12,765 nt of DNA, from NCBI GenBank assembly GCA_028292785.1, contig JAQGLQ010000388.1, positions 1 to 12,765 on the forward strand, in the 5' to 3' direction. The stretch comes from Noviherbaspirillum sp. (GTDB lineage Bacteria; Pseudomonadota; Gammaproteobacteria; Burkholderiales; Burkholderiaceae). Position 1 is the first letter of the stretch. Every line of letters begins with the position of its first letter. The notes under the pieces were generated by a model. It ran no database searches, was not told the origin of the DNA, and was given only the letters and a program-made list of their open reading frames with translations. Positions 1 through 6,554 of this stretch are shown one piece after another. Both the position numbers and the translations under genes were made by a program.

Positions 1-1362
1 GACAACTATGTGCATTTCGTCCAGGACCCGTTCGACATCGGCAACCTGGTGCGCTCCTATGTCAAATGGGAGTATTCGCTCCCATCCGGGGTCGTCGCCA
101 AGGAAGCATTGCGGCGCGGCCACACCATGATGCAAAGCGATCCGCCCGGCCCGGTGTACATGACCCTGCCGCGCGAAACGCTGGCCGAGAGTTGGGATGC
201 GACGCGGATCAAGGATTATCCCGAGGCGCGTTACGGCGCGGTTGCAGGCGGCGGCGTCGATCCCGCCACCGCGCGGCGCATCGCCGATCGCCTGCTTGCC
301 GCGCGCGACCCGATCGTGGTCACGGCTTACCTCGGCCGCAAGCCGGAAGCCGTGGCGGCGCTCGATGCGCTTGCGCGCGAGTGCGGCATCCGCGTGTTCG
401 AATTCAATCCGATGTATCTGAACATTCCGCGCGATTCGCCGTGCTTCGCCGGCCACGATCCCAAGTCCGCCATCGCCGAGGCCGATCTTGGCCTGCTGCT
501 CGATGTCGATGTGCCATGGCTGCCGCAATACGTGGCGGATAATCCGGCGCTGGAATGGATTCATGTCGACGTCGATGCGGTCAAGAAGGACTTTCCGATG
601 TGGGGCTTTCCGACCGATATGCGGATCCAGGGCGATTGCGCGACCGTGCTGACGCAGGTGCTCGAAATCGTTCGCGCCACGGCCGACGCCGGGTTTCGCG
701 AGCGGGCGCAAGCGCGCGTCGCGGCCTGGGAAAACAGGCACGCGGACCGGAGCCGGCGCAACGCGGCCGCGCGTGCGAAGCCCGGCGAAGTCGGCGCGAT
801 GTCGCCCGACTATGTGTGCGCCGCGCTGAACGAGGTGATGGGCCAGGACGACATTCTCGTCAACGAGGCGATACGCAACACGCCTTCGGTGCTCAATCAG
901 ATCGAGCGCACCATGCCGCAGACGTATATCGGGCTCGCCGGCGGGGGTCTCGGATTCAGCGGCGGCATGGCGCTGGGCGTGAAGCTCGCGCGGCCCGGCG
1001 CCAGGGTGGTGCAGATCATCGGCGATGGCGGCTTTCATTTTTCCAATCCGACCGCGGTATATGCGGTTGCCCAGCAATATCGCTTGCCGGTTTTCACGGT
1101 GGTGCTCGACAACGGCGGATGGCAGGCGGTCAAGGAAGCGGTGCTGCGGGTCTATCCGGACGGCGCGGCGGCGGCCATGAATGATTTTCAGGCGCGGCTT
1201 GCCGGCGAGCGGCGCGACTTCGCGCAGGTGGCCGCCGCATTCGGCGCTCATGCGGAAACCGTTGACGACCCCATGCAGCTGGCCGAGGCGATCAGGCGGT
1301 GTCTTGCCGCGCTCGATGCGGGGCAGGCGGCGGTGCTGTGCGCGCGCGTAACGCAACTCTGA
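1..1362 (+). CDS. Thiamine pyrophosphate-dependent enzyme, acetolactate synthase/benzoylformate decarboxylase-like (5' end missing)
   Basis: The reading frame is open from base 1 and ends at TGA 1360-1362. The GTG at 10 is internal, so the true start lies upstream. About 453 codons are present of a family usually 530-600 residues long. The visible part holds the end of the pyrimidine-binding domain, the central domain and the C-terminal TPP-binding domain. The C-terminal part shows AGGGLGFSGG, then IIGDGGFHFSNP (GDG at 1024-1032), then VVLDNGGW. This is the GDG-to-DN signature that binds Mg2+ and the diphosphate. The catalytic glutamate of the N-terminal domain is outside the window. Enzymes of this fold decarboxylate 2-oxo acids or join them to a second carbonyl compound. 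A Bug-type receptor follows 83 bases later, which suggests a role in catabolism of an imported organic acid (inference). The exact substrate cannot be told; acetolactate synthase proper is only one option. Confidence 0.9.
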   Translation, partial: DNYVHFVQDPFDIGNLVRSYVKWEYSLPSGVVAKEALRRGHTMMQSDPPGPVYMTLPRETLAESWDATRIKDYPEARYGAVAGGGVDPATARRIADRLLAARDPIVVTAYLGRKPEAVAALDALARECGIRVFEFNPMYLNIPRDSPCFAGHDPKSAIAEADLGLLLDVDVPWLPQYVADNPALEWIHVDVDAVKKDFPMWGFPTDMRIQGDCATVLTQVLEIVRATADAGFRERAQARVAAWENRHADRSRRNAAARAKPGEVGAMSPDYVCAALNEVMGQDDILVNEAIRNTPSVLNQIERTMPQTYIGLAGGGLGFSGGMALGVKLARPGARVVQIIGDGGFHFSNPTAVYAVAQQYRLPVFTVVLDNGGWQAVKEAVLRVYPDGAAAAMNDFQARLAGERRDFAQVAAAFGAHAETVDDPMQLAEAIRRCLAALDAGQAAVLCARVTQL

Positions 1363-1379
1363 AAGCGCAACTCTGAAAG
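1352..1379. repeat. 14-bp perfect tandem duplication across the stop codon
   Basis: The unit CGCAACTCTGAAAG occurs twice back to back (1352-1365 and 1366-1379). The first copy carries the final codons and the TGA of the TPP-enzyme gene. The second lies in the spacer before the receptor gene. It looks like a replication-slippage duplication. No functional role is evident. Confidence 0.85.
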
Positions 1380-1432
1380 GATTCTTACAAGACTCCACCC
1401 ATGGAGCGATGTGCCTTTACGACGAATTACAC

Positions 1433-1437
1433 AGGAG
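1433..1437 (+). promoter_or_regulatory. Ribosome binding site of the Bug receptor gene
   Basis: AGGAG ends 8 bases before the ATG at 1446. It decides that start over the in-frame ATG at 1401, which has no comparable site and would put 15 unsuitable residues ahead of the signal peptide. Confidence 0.8.
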
Positions 1438-1445
1438 ACAACCAG

Positions 1446-2420
1446 ATGACACGCAGCAAAGCGCTACTCGGCCTGTTGACCATTGCCCTATCCGCGCTGG
1501 CCGCGCCTTCCGGACAGGCGCAGAACAGTTATCCGACCAAACCGATCCGCCTCATCGTCGGCTATGCGGCCGGCGGCGGCACCGACCTGATCGCCCGCGT
1601 CATCGCGGGCAGGATGTCCGAAGGCCTGGGACAGCCGGTGGTGATCGAAAATAAACCCGGCGCGCAATCGATCATCGCCGCGCAATATGTGGCGAAGGCT
1701 GCTCCCGACGGCTACACGCTGCTGCTGGGACCGAGCGGACCGATGTCGATGAACCCGGCGCTGTACGCCAAGCTGCCTTATTCGCCGACGCAGGATTTCG
1801 CGCCGATATCGCTGGTCGGCAGCTTTCCCCTGATCCTGGTGGTGTCGCAAAACAATCCGGCGAAGTCGGTGCAGCAATTGGTCGATTTCGCCAAGGCCAA
1901 TCCGGACAAGTCGAATTACGGTGCCAGCGCGGCGCCGTTCCAGCTTGCCGCCGAAATGTTCAAGCTCAAGACCGGCACCAAGTTCCAGTACATCGGTTAC
2001 AAGGGCAGCAATGAATCGGTCAACGCGGTCGCATCCGACGAGATCACCATGACCCTGGCCGATCCGCCACCGCTGGTGGGTCAGGTCAAGTCGGGCCGCT
2101 TGCGCGCGCTGGCAGTGACAGCGCCGAAGCGGCATCCCGCATGGCCCGATCTGCCGACCATGATCGAAGCAGGCTTCCCGGAAATGGATATCGTGCTTTG
2201 GGTCGGCTTTCTCGCGCCGGCCGGAACCCCGGCGCCCATCGTCAAGCGCTTGCAGGAAGAGGTGGCGCGCGTCATCAATCTGCCCGATGTGCGCGAGCGT
2301 CTTGCCGGGCTCGGTGTCGATCCGGCGAGCAGCACGCCGGAGGAATTCGGGCGCATGATCGCTACCGACATCGCGAAATGGACCGCCGTCGCGAAGGCGG
2401 CCAACATCAAGGCGGATTGA
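1446..2420 (+). CDS. Bug/TctC family tripartite tricarboxylate transporter substrate-binding protein
   Basis: A 324-residue periplasmic solute receptor of the Bug (TctC) family, the usual length for the family. Residues 1-25 form a signal peptide: a short basic start (MTRSK), a hydrophobic core and a likely cut after SGQA. The mature protein opens with YPTKPIRLIVGYAAGGGTD, the family hallmark that forms the carboxylate-binding cleft. VVIENKPGA and the DGYTLLLG stretch are also typical. Such proteins bind carboxylates or other small acids, either for TctAB-type transporters or as orphan receptors that sense or scavenge. No TctA or TctB gene is visible nearby, so the receptor may work with a transporter encoded elsewhere. 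It lies 83 bases after the TPP-enzyme gene on the same strand and may be co-transcribed with it. The ligand is unknown. The start is chosen from the AGGAG site and the signal peptide. Confidence 0.95.
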   Translation: MTRSKALLGLLTIALSALAAPSGQAQNSYPTKPIRLIVGYAAGGGTDLIARVIAGRMSEGLGQPVVIENKPGAQSIIAAQYVAKAAPDGYTLLLGPSGPMSMNPALYAKLPYSPTQDFAPISLVGSFPLILVVSQNNPAKSVQQLVDFAKANPDKSNYGASAAPFQLAAEMFKLKTGTKFQYIGYKGSNESVNAVASDEITMTLADPPPLVGQVKSGRLRALAVTAPKRHPAWPDLPTMIEAGFPEMDIVLWVGFLAPAGTPAPIVKRLQEEVARVINLPDVRERLAGLGVDPASSTPEEFGRMIATDIAKWTAVAKAANIKAD

Positions 2421-2445
2421 TCGGCTCGACATTTCTTTCGTAAAA

Positions 2446-2470
2446 CAAGTCCATGCCCGCCATGGACGTG
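2446..2470. other. Inverted repeat downstream of the Bug receptor gene
   Basis: GTCCATG (2449-2455) and CATGGAC (2461-2467) form a perfect 7-bp stem with a 5-base loop. Two further pairs follow outside one mismatch. It sits 25 bases past the receptor stop. No T-tract follows, so it is not a clear intrinsic terminator. It may protect the mRNA 3' end or act as an operator. The rest of 2421-2641 shows only an 8-base direct repeat GTCTTAAT (2526-2533 and 2601-2608) and a small CCGGT/ACCGG hairpin (2614-2627). Confidence 0.45.
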
Positions 2471-2641
2471 CCGCGCAATTCCGCGTGCGGTGCGCATGGG
2501 CTTTACCTTGAACTTTTCCGCGCAGGTCTTAATCTTGACGTGCGGACTATCGAAATTGAAGTCCCGTCGCATCCTCACCGCGCCACGCAGCGCGCATTTT
2601 GTCTTAATGTGATCCGGTTCGGACCGGTTCGCCGTCCTTCC

Positions 2642-4801
2642 ATGAAACCGAGCCGCCCGCACGGCCGTTTTGAAACTCCCGACAACCCGACGCATCGGGC
2701 CGGCTCCGGTGCCGGGCTGCATTATCAGGACAAGCTCTACCAAGGCGCCGCCGACATTCTCGAGCGGATGGAAGAAGGCTTCATGCTGGTCGATGCCGAC
2801 TGGCGGATCCTGTATGTCAATGCCGCCGGCGAACGCATGAGCGGCGTATCGCGCGATCGCCTGATCGGAAGGGACCACTGGGAGGCGTATCCTGCGGCGC
2901 GCGGGACGATGGTCGAGCAGCAATACCGTCATGCGATGATCCATCGCGTGACGATCCGCTTCGAGCATTACTATGCGCCGTATGGTCGCTGGTTCGCCAG
3001 CGGCGCATCGCCGGTAGGGGAGAGCGCTCTGCTGCTGCACGCGATCGACATTACCGAGCGCAAGCGCGCCGAAGAAAATGCATGCATCGGCGATCTACCC
3101 GGCCGTATGAACATCGACAATGGCGAGGAAGGGTTTTATGCAGTGCGGCCGGTGTTCGATTCGGGAGGTATCGCCGTCGATTTCGAAATCAACGATTGCA
3201 ACCGCCGGGGCGCGGAATTTTTCGGCAGACGACGCGCCGATATGATCGGGCAAAAAATTTCGGCCTTGTATGCCGGGGCCAGCGTGCGCCGATCGATCAA
3301 GACCTTGCAGGAAGCGATGGAGCATGGACTTTACGAAGACGATATCGAAGTGCTTCCGGGCAGTCCGCTGCGGATGCAATGGGCGCGCTGCAGGATCGTT
3401 CATTCGGATGGGATGCTGGCGGTGACGCTGCGCGACATCAGCGCGATCAAGGCGCATGTGCGGGAGCTGGAAAGGCGCGGCAACGAAGATGTGCTGACCG
3501 GTCTGCCCAACCGCTACTGGGCGCAGTGCTATCTGCCGCAAGCCATCGAGCGCGCGGCAAAAAGCGGCGCCGAGCTCGCGGTTCTGTTCATCGACCTCGA
3601 TGGCTTCAAGGCGGTCAACGATACGTTCGGCCATGCCGCCGGCGATGAATTGTTGCGCATCGCCGCGCGTCGGATGATGCTCGCGGTACGTCCGCGCGAC
3701 AAGGTCGTCAGGTACGGGGGCGACGAGTTCGTCATCATTCTCGAAAGCCTTGCGGATCGGCATGACGCCGAACAGGTGGCAGCCCGCGTGCTGCAGGCCT
3801 TCAGAATGAATTTCATGCTGCCGCAGGGCATATGCTCGATCGGCACCTCGATCGGCGTCAGTTTTTTTCCGGCCGATGGCGGAGATGCCGATACACTCCT
3901 GCGCAACGCCGATTCCGCGATGTATGCGGCAAAGACCGGCGGCAAGAACGGCTGCCGTTTCTTCGATCCGGATTTTTACGATGGCGCGCGGGCGCGAAGC
4001 GAGCGCATCGCGGAATTCCGCCAGGCGCTCGAGCTCGACCAGTTTGAAATGCGTTATCAGCCGCGCATCGATCTGGCGCGCGGTGTGCTGACGGGCGCCG
4101 AGGCATTGGTGCGATGGCGGCATCCTGACCGCGGCTTGGTGGCGCCCCATGCCTTCCTTCCGCTCGCCGAAGAGACAGGCGACATTCTGCGCCTGGGCGA
4201 ACTGATCATCGACAAGGTGTGCGCGCAGCTCTCCTGCTGGCGCCGCGAGGGCGGCGATCCATTTCCGGTATCGATCAACCTGTCGCCGCAACAGTTCGAT
4301 CAGACCGATCTGGCGGGCATCTTTTCGGCGTCCTGCGCAACGCACGATATCGAGCCGCGCATGATCGGGATCGAACTGAACGAGCGGGCGATGATGGGCG
4401 AAAGCCGCCGTGTTCCGCATGCGCTCGAGGACCTGCATCGAATGGGAATGAAAATTCTGGTCGATGACTTTGGAGCCGGCTATGCGTCGCTGCCGCAATT
4501 GCAGCGGCTGAAAGTGGATGTACTGAAGGTGGGCAGGATCTTCACCGCTGAAATACACCGCTCCGAGAATGCGCACGCTATCTTCGATGCGATCATCTCG
4601 ATGGCCCATGCGCTGGGCATGCGGGCACTGGCGCAAGGGGTCGAGAACGGAGAGCAGGTCGGCATCCTCGAAGCGCTCGGCTGCGACGAGATGCAAGGCT
4701 TCCTCATTTCACCGCCGTTGCCTGCCGAGGAATTATGTCGCCACGGCGGCGAGCTCAAAGTGCCTTTTTCATCTGGGTCCGGCGCTCATGGGTGGAGGTA
4801 A
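2642..4801 (+). CDS. PAS-PAS-GGDEF-EAL protein; probable diguanylate cyclase with degenerate EAL domain
   Basis: From the ATG at 2642 the protein has 719 residues and no membrane segments, so it is likely cytoplasmic. PAS domains lie at about 32-145 (ending DITERKRAEE) and 155-282. The GGDEF domain (about 283-440) has FIDLDGFK, an intact GGDEF (359-363) and an RxxD inhibitory site (R350, D353) five residues upstream. This predicts c-di-GMP synthesis with product inhibition. The EAL domain (about 453-710) keeps EAL (487-489), N546, E578/E581, DD (608-609), K629 and the GCDEMQG glutamine. However, the usual KID is KVG (G631) and the usual AEGVE is AQGVE (Q665). That glutamate is the proposed general base in EAL phosphodiesterases, so hydrolysis is probably lost. 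The frame is open back to an ATG at 2453, but the extra 63 residues match no domain, so 2642 is preferred. No good RBS is seen at either start. The 3' end overlaps the convergent GNAT gene. Confidence 0.9.
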   Translation: MKPSRPHGRFETPDNPTHRAGSGAGLHYQDKLYQGAADILERMEEGFMLVDADWRILYVNAAGERMSGVSRDRLIGRDHWEAYPAARGTMVEQQYRHAMIHRVTIRFEHYYAPYGRWFASGASPVGESALLLHAIDITERKRAEENACIGDLPGRMNIDNGEEGFYAVRPVFDSGGIAVDFEINDCNRRGAEFFGRRRADMIGQKISALYAGASVRRSIKTLQEAMEHGLYEDDIEVLPGSPLRMQWARCRIVHSDGMLAVTLRDISAIKAHVRELERRGNEDVLTGLPNRYWAQCYLPQAIERAAKSGAELAVLFIDLDGFKAVNDTFGHAAGDELLRIAARRMMLAVRPRDKVVRYGGDEFVIILESLADRHDAEQVAARVLQAFRMNFMLPQGICSIGTSIGVSFFPADGGDADTLLRNADSAMYAAKTGGKNGCRFFDPDFYDGARARSERIAEFRQALELDQFEMRYQPRIDLARGVLTGAEALVRWRHPDRGLVAPHAFLPLAEETGDILRLGELIIDKVCAQLSCWRREGGDPFPVSINLSPQQFDQTDLAGIFSASCATHDIEPRMIGIELNERAMMGESRRVPHALEDLHRMGMKILVDDFGAGYASLPQLQRLKVDVLKVGRIFTAEIHRSENAHAIFDAIISMAHALGMRALAQGVENGEQVGILEALGCDEMQGFLISPPLPAEELCRHGGELKVPFSSGSGAHGWR

Positions 4802-5402
4802 CGGCAAAGCCGAGCCGTTGCGCGATCAGGAGCATCCGCGCATTGTTGAGCGATATGTCAACAAAGGCGTTTTTGTAGCCCGCCTGTTGCGCCGCCTTGA
4901 CGGTGGCCTCAAATAACAGCGCCCCGGCCTTCCTGCCCTGCCAAGGGTCGGCGATGACCACCGCGAGTTCGCAATGCTTTTCCTGCGACATCGGGCAGTA
5001 CTCGGCCAGGCCGATCAGTTCGTCCGCCGCGGTTAACACCAGCACGCTGTCCGCCAGAGAGCAAGACCGTCGCAAATAATGTTGCCCCATGGCGTCGATC
5101 GTGTCCGCATTGAGCGGACTCCACCCGCGTGACAGACAGGTCTGTGCCGACAGGCCGCCGAGGAATTTCAGCAAAGCGGCGCGATCGATGTGGCGGAGTT
5201 TCCTCGCGGTTGCCGGGACGCCGCCCGACAGGGTCATCGCGATATCCGTGCTGCGGCTGGTTTTCCCTCCATGCGCGAAACCCGCCCGCGCAAAAGGAAA
5301 ATAGGCCGCCGTGCCCAGCGCACGGAATCGCGGCTGCCCGGAAAGCTTCAGAAGATATGCTTTGTAATGCGGAACCATGCGCCGCATGCAGTAGCCGATC
5401 AT
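4755..5402 (-). CDS. GNAT family N-acetyltransferase (second of a paralogous pair)
   Basis: A 215-residue protein whose C-terminal half (about 75-205) is a GNAT fold. It shows CELAVVIADPWQGRKAG, the strand beta-4 plus pyrophosphate-binding loop (loop at 155-160), then an alpha helix and NNARMLLIAQRLGF, the usual C-terminal GNAT signature. The loop reads QGRKAG where the family norm is Q/RxxGxG/A, so a lysine replaces the first glycine. GNATs move an acetyl or acyl group from CoA to an amine; the acceptor is unknown. About 70 N-terminal residues are poorly conserved with the upstream paralogue except for MIG at the start and a PAT-R-LR--DR-AL--F-GLS block. The start is firm: GGAGG at 5410-5414 lies 7 bases upstream, and the ATG overlaps the previous stop as ATGA. 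The 3' end overlaps the PAS-GGDEF-EAL gene by 47 bases, tail to tail. Confidence 0.85.
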   Translation of the reverse strand: MIGYCMRRMVPHYKAYLLKLSGQPRFRALGTAAYFPFARAGFAHGGKTSRSTDIAMTLSGGVPATARKLRHIDRAALLKFLGGLSAQTCLSRGWSPLNADTIDAMGQHYLRRSCSLADSVLVLTAADELIGLAEYCPMSQEKHCELAVVIADPWQGRKAGALLFEATVKAAQQAGYKNAFVDISLNNARMLLIAQRLGFAVTSTHERRTQMKKAL

Positions 5403-6106
5403 GGATTTGCCTCCGGCGCCAACGGCCCAAAGCTTCTTTCCATCCGCTGGTAGTTATACAAGAACGACGTCGACACATGGACGAAGTCGAAGTGTTTCAC
5501 CAGTTTGAGCGATCGTCCGTTATCCTTCGCGATCAAGGCGACCGCTTTGTTGAATCCGAAGTTCCTGGCCGCACCGATGGTGCTTCCGAGCAGCTGTTTG
5601 CCTGCCTTCTTTTCCTGCCAGTGGTCGGCGATCACGAGGCAGATTTCGCAGTCCCCGGTTGTCGAGTCCTCGTCTTTCATTTGATGAAAGCTCGCCAGGC
5701 CGATCAATCTGTTTTTAGCGGTCATGACCAACAGGCCGTCCGTGGCGGAGGGCAGTGCCCCGATGTGCGCGTTCGCGCGCAGGTGGCTTGCTTCCGGCGT
5801 AAGCACGCGCCACCCGCGGGATAGAGAAGTCAAGCGCGATAACCCCTGCAGAAATTCGATCAAGGCGGAGCGATCGCCTGGCCTGAGTTCCCTGATAGTG
5901 GCCGGAGTGCCGTCGGCCAAGATTGCGATCTTGTACGGGACCCGCCTCAGCTCACCCGTGCGCGGAACGAAATTCGCCTTGCCCATCCAGGGCGCAACCA
6001 ACAGATGCCCTTGGCCGCCAACCCTGCGAAAAGGCAGTCCGGTCGAACGATGCGGAAAATATGGCTGACGAAGAGAACGCGCGCCGTGTGTGAAATGACC
6101 GATCAT
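5399..6106 (-). CDS. GNAT family N-acetyltransferase (first of a paralogous pair)
   Basis: A 235-residue protein, paralogous to the next gene. The GNAT fold occupies about residues 75-220. It shows TAKNRLIGLASFHQM, then CEICLVIADHWQEKKAG (loop at 164-169), then NGRSLKLVKHFDF. As in its partner, the acyl-CoA loop is QxxKAG and not QxxGxG, so the lysine is a feature of this subfamily and not decay of one copy. The shared block PATIRELRPGDRSALIEF resembles PATARKLRHIDRAALLKF of the partner, and both start with MIG. This supports the start at 6106 although only a weak purine stretch precedes it. An internal ATG at 5986 would drop 40 residues. The acceptor substrate is unknown. The gene opens a two-gene minus-strand operon, with a candidate promoter at 6142-6172. 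Confidence 0.85.
   Translation of the reverse strand: MIGHFTHGARSLRQPYFPHRSTGLPFRRVGGQGHLLVAPWMGKANFVPRTGELRRVPYKIAILADGTPATIRELRPGDRSALIEFLQGLSRLTSLSRGWRVLTPEASHLRANAHIGALPSATDGLLVMTAKNRLIGLASFHQMKDEDSTTGDCEICLVIADHWQEKKAGKQLLGSTIGAARNFGFNKAVALIAKDNGRSLKLVKHFDFVHVSTSFLYNYQRMERSFGPLAPEANP
5410..5414 (-). promoter_or_regulatory. Ribosome binding site of the second GNAT gene
   Basis: On the minus strand GGAGG lies 7 bases before the ATG at 5402, inside the end of the first GNAT gene. With the ATGA overlap it supports translational coupling of the pair. Confidence 0.8.
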
Positions 6107-6141
6107 GTTTGTCCCGGGCTGCGTAAGGTGGAGGAAGCCAA

Positions 6142-6172
6142 CTTATAGGATGAGTGTCGAATCATCCTCATA
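6142..6172 (-). promoter_or_regulatory. Candidate promoter -10 with overlapping inverted-repeat operator for the GNAT pair
   Basis: On the minus strand TATAAG (6147-6142) resembles a sigma-70 -10 box and lies 36 bases before the ATG at 6106. No good -35 box is present at 16-18 bases. An inverted repeat, AGGATGA (6147-6153) and TCATCCT (6162-6168) around an 8-base centre, extends by three more pairs past one bulged C (6144-6146 with 6170-6172). It overlaps the -10 box, as an operator would. This is inference from sequence. Confidence 0.4.
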
Positions 6173-6347
6173 GGTTCACGCGGCAGACCTGCTAAGTCTG
6201 GCAGGCCGCATGCGGCCCGCGCAGAGCAGCGCGATGCGCTTTTGATCACTTTTCATCTGTTACAAATTCTGCCTAAAGTCGGCGGTGCCGCAGTCGTTAC
6301 CGATAAAGACCCCGAACAAATTCCAGTGAACCGTCGCAGGGCAATGC

Positions 6348-6518
6348 ATGGGTTTTTATTTAATGAATCAGGATGAAATGAAGTTCTCTCATTTGAAAAC
6401 CGGATCGCGGCACGACGCGCACCGGCACTCCGCGGTCCGTGCTGACGAGCGCGCGGACCCCACTCACCTGAACCGCTTCTCGGGCTGGTCACGCCGGCCG
6501 GCGATGCAACGGAACTAG
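6348..6518 (+). CDS. Possible small basic protein (doubtful)
   Basis: An ATG at 6348, preceded by AGGG (6338-6341) at 6 bases, opens a 56-codon frame to TAG 6516-6518. The product starts MGFYLMNQDEMKFSHLKTG and is rich in His and Arg in its second half, with no membrane segment or recognised motif. It lies upstream of the large c-di-GMP gene on the same strand, with 36 bases between. It may be a leader peptide, a small protein or chance. I do not recognise it and give no function. Confidence 0.2.
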   Translation: MGFYLMNQDEMKFSHLKTGSRHDAHRHSAVRADERADPTHLNRFSGWSRRPAMQRN

Positions 6519-6554
6519 CGCAAACGTCACCGTATTTTCATTGGAACGGCGTGT

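Larger units (their letters stand above)
6107..6554. other. Divergent intergenic region with dense inverted repeats
   Basis: This 448-base gap separates the minus-strand GNAT pair from the plus-strand c-di-GMP gene, so it should hold both promoters. Besides the operator-like repeat at 6144-6172, it contains a bulged hairpin (GCGG 6180-6183 and CCTGC 6188-6192 pairing with GCAGG 6201-6205 and CCGC 6206-6209). It also contains a competing CAGAC/GTCTG pair (6184-6188, 6196-6200), a perfect 14-bp palindrome GGCCGCATGCGGCC (6204-6217) and a short AGCGC-GAT-GCGCT hairpin followed by Ts (6228-6243). A TGTTACAAAT stretch (6259-6268) resembles an extended -10 on the plus strand. The stretch from 6260 to 6345 has lower GC than its surroundings, as promoters often do. 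No known RNA family was recognised. A doubtful 56-codon ORF lies at 6348-6518. Confidence 0.6.

Noticed and set aside
1401..1445. Upstream ATG start for the Bug receptor
   Set aside because: It would add 15 residues ahead of a complete signal peptide, and the AGGAG site points to 1446.
2081..3040. 319-codon minus-strand frame spanning the gap before 2642
   Set aside because: It overlaps two well-supported genes and no motif or RBS supports it.
3095..4696. 533-codon open frame on the minus strand
   Set aside because: It lies wholly antisense to the PAS-GGDEF-EAL gene, has no recognisable domain and is rich in Arg, His and Gln, as expected of shadows of GC-rich genes.
6228..6243. Intrinsic terminator (AGCGC-GAT-GCGCT plus Ts)
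   Set aside because: The stem is only 5 bp and no plus-strand gene ends nearby; kept only as part of the structured region.
6274..6306. Sigma-28-like flagellar promoter (TAAAG then ACCGATAA)
   Set aside because: Both half-sites resemble the consensus, but the gap is about 6 bases too long (17 in place of 11), so it is unlikely to work as such.
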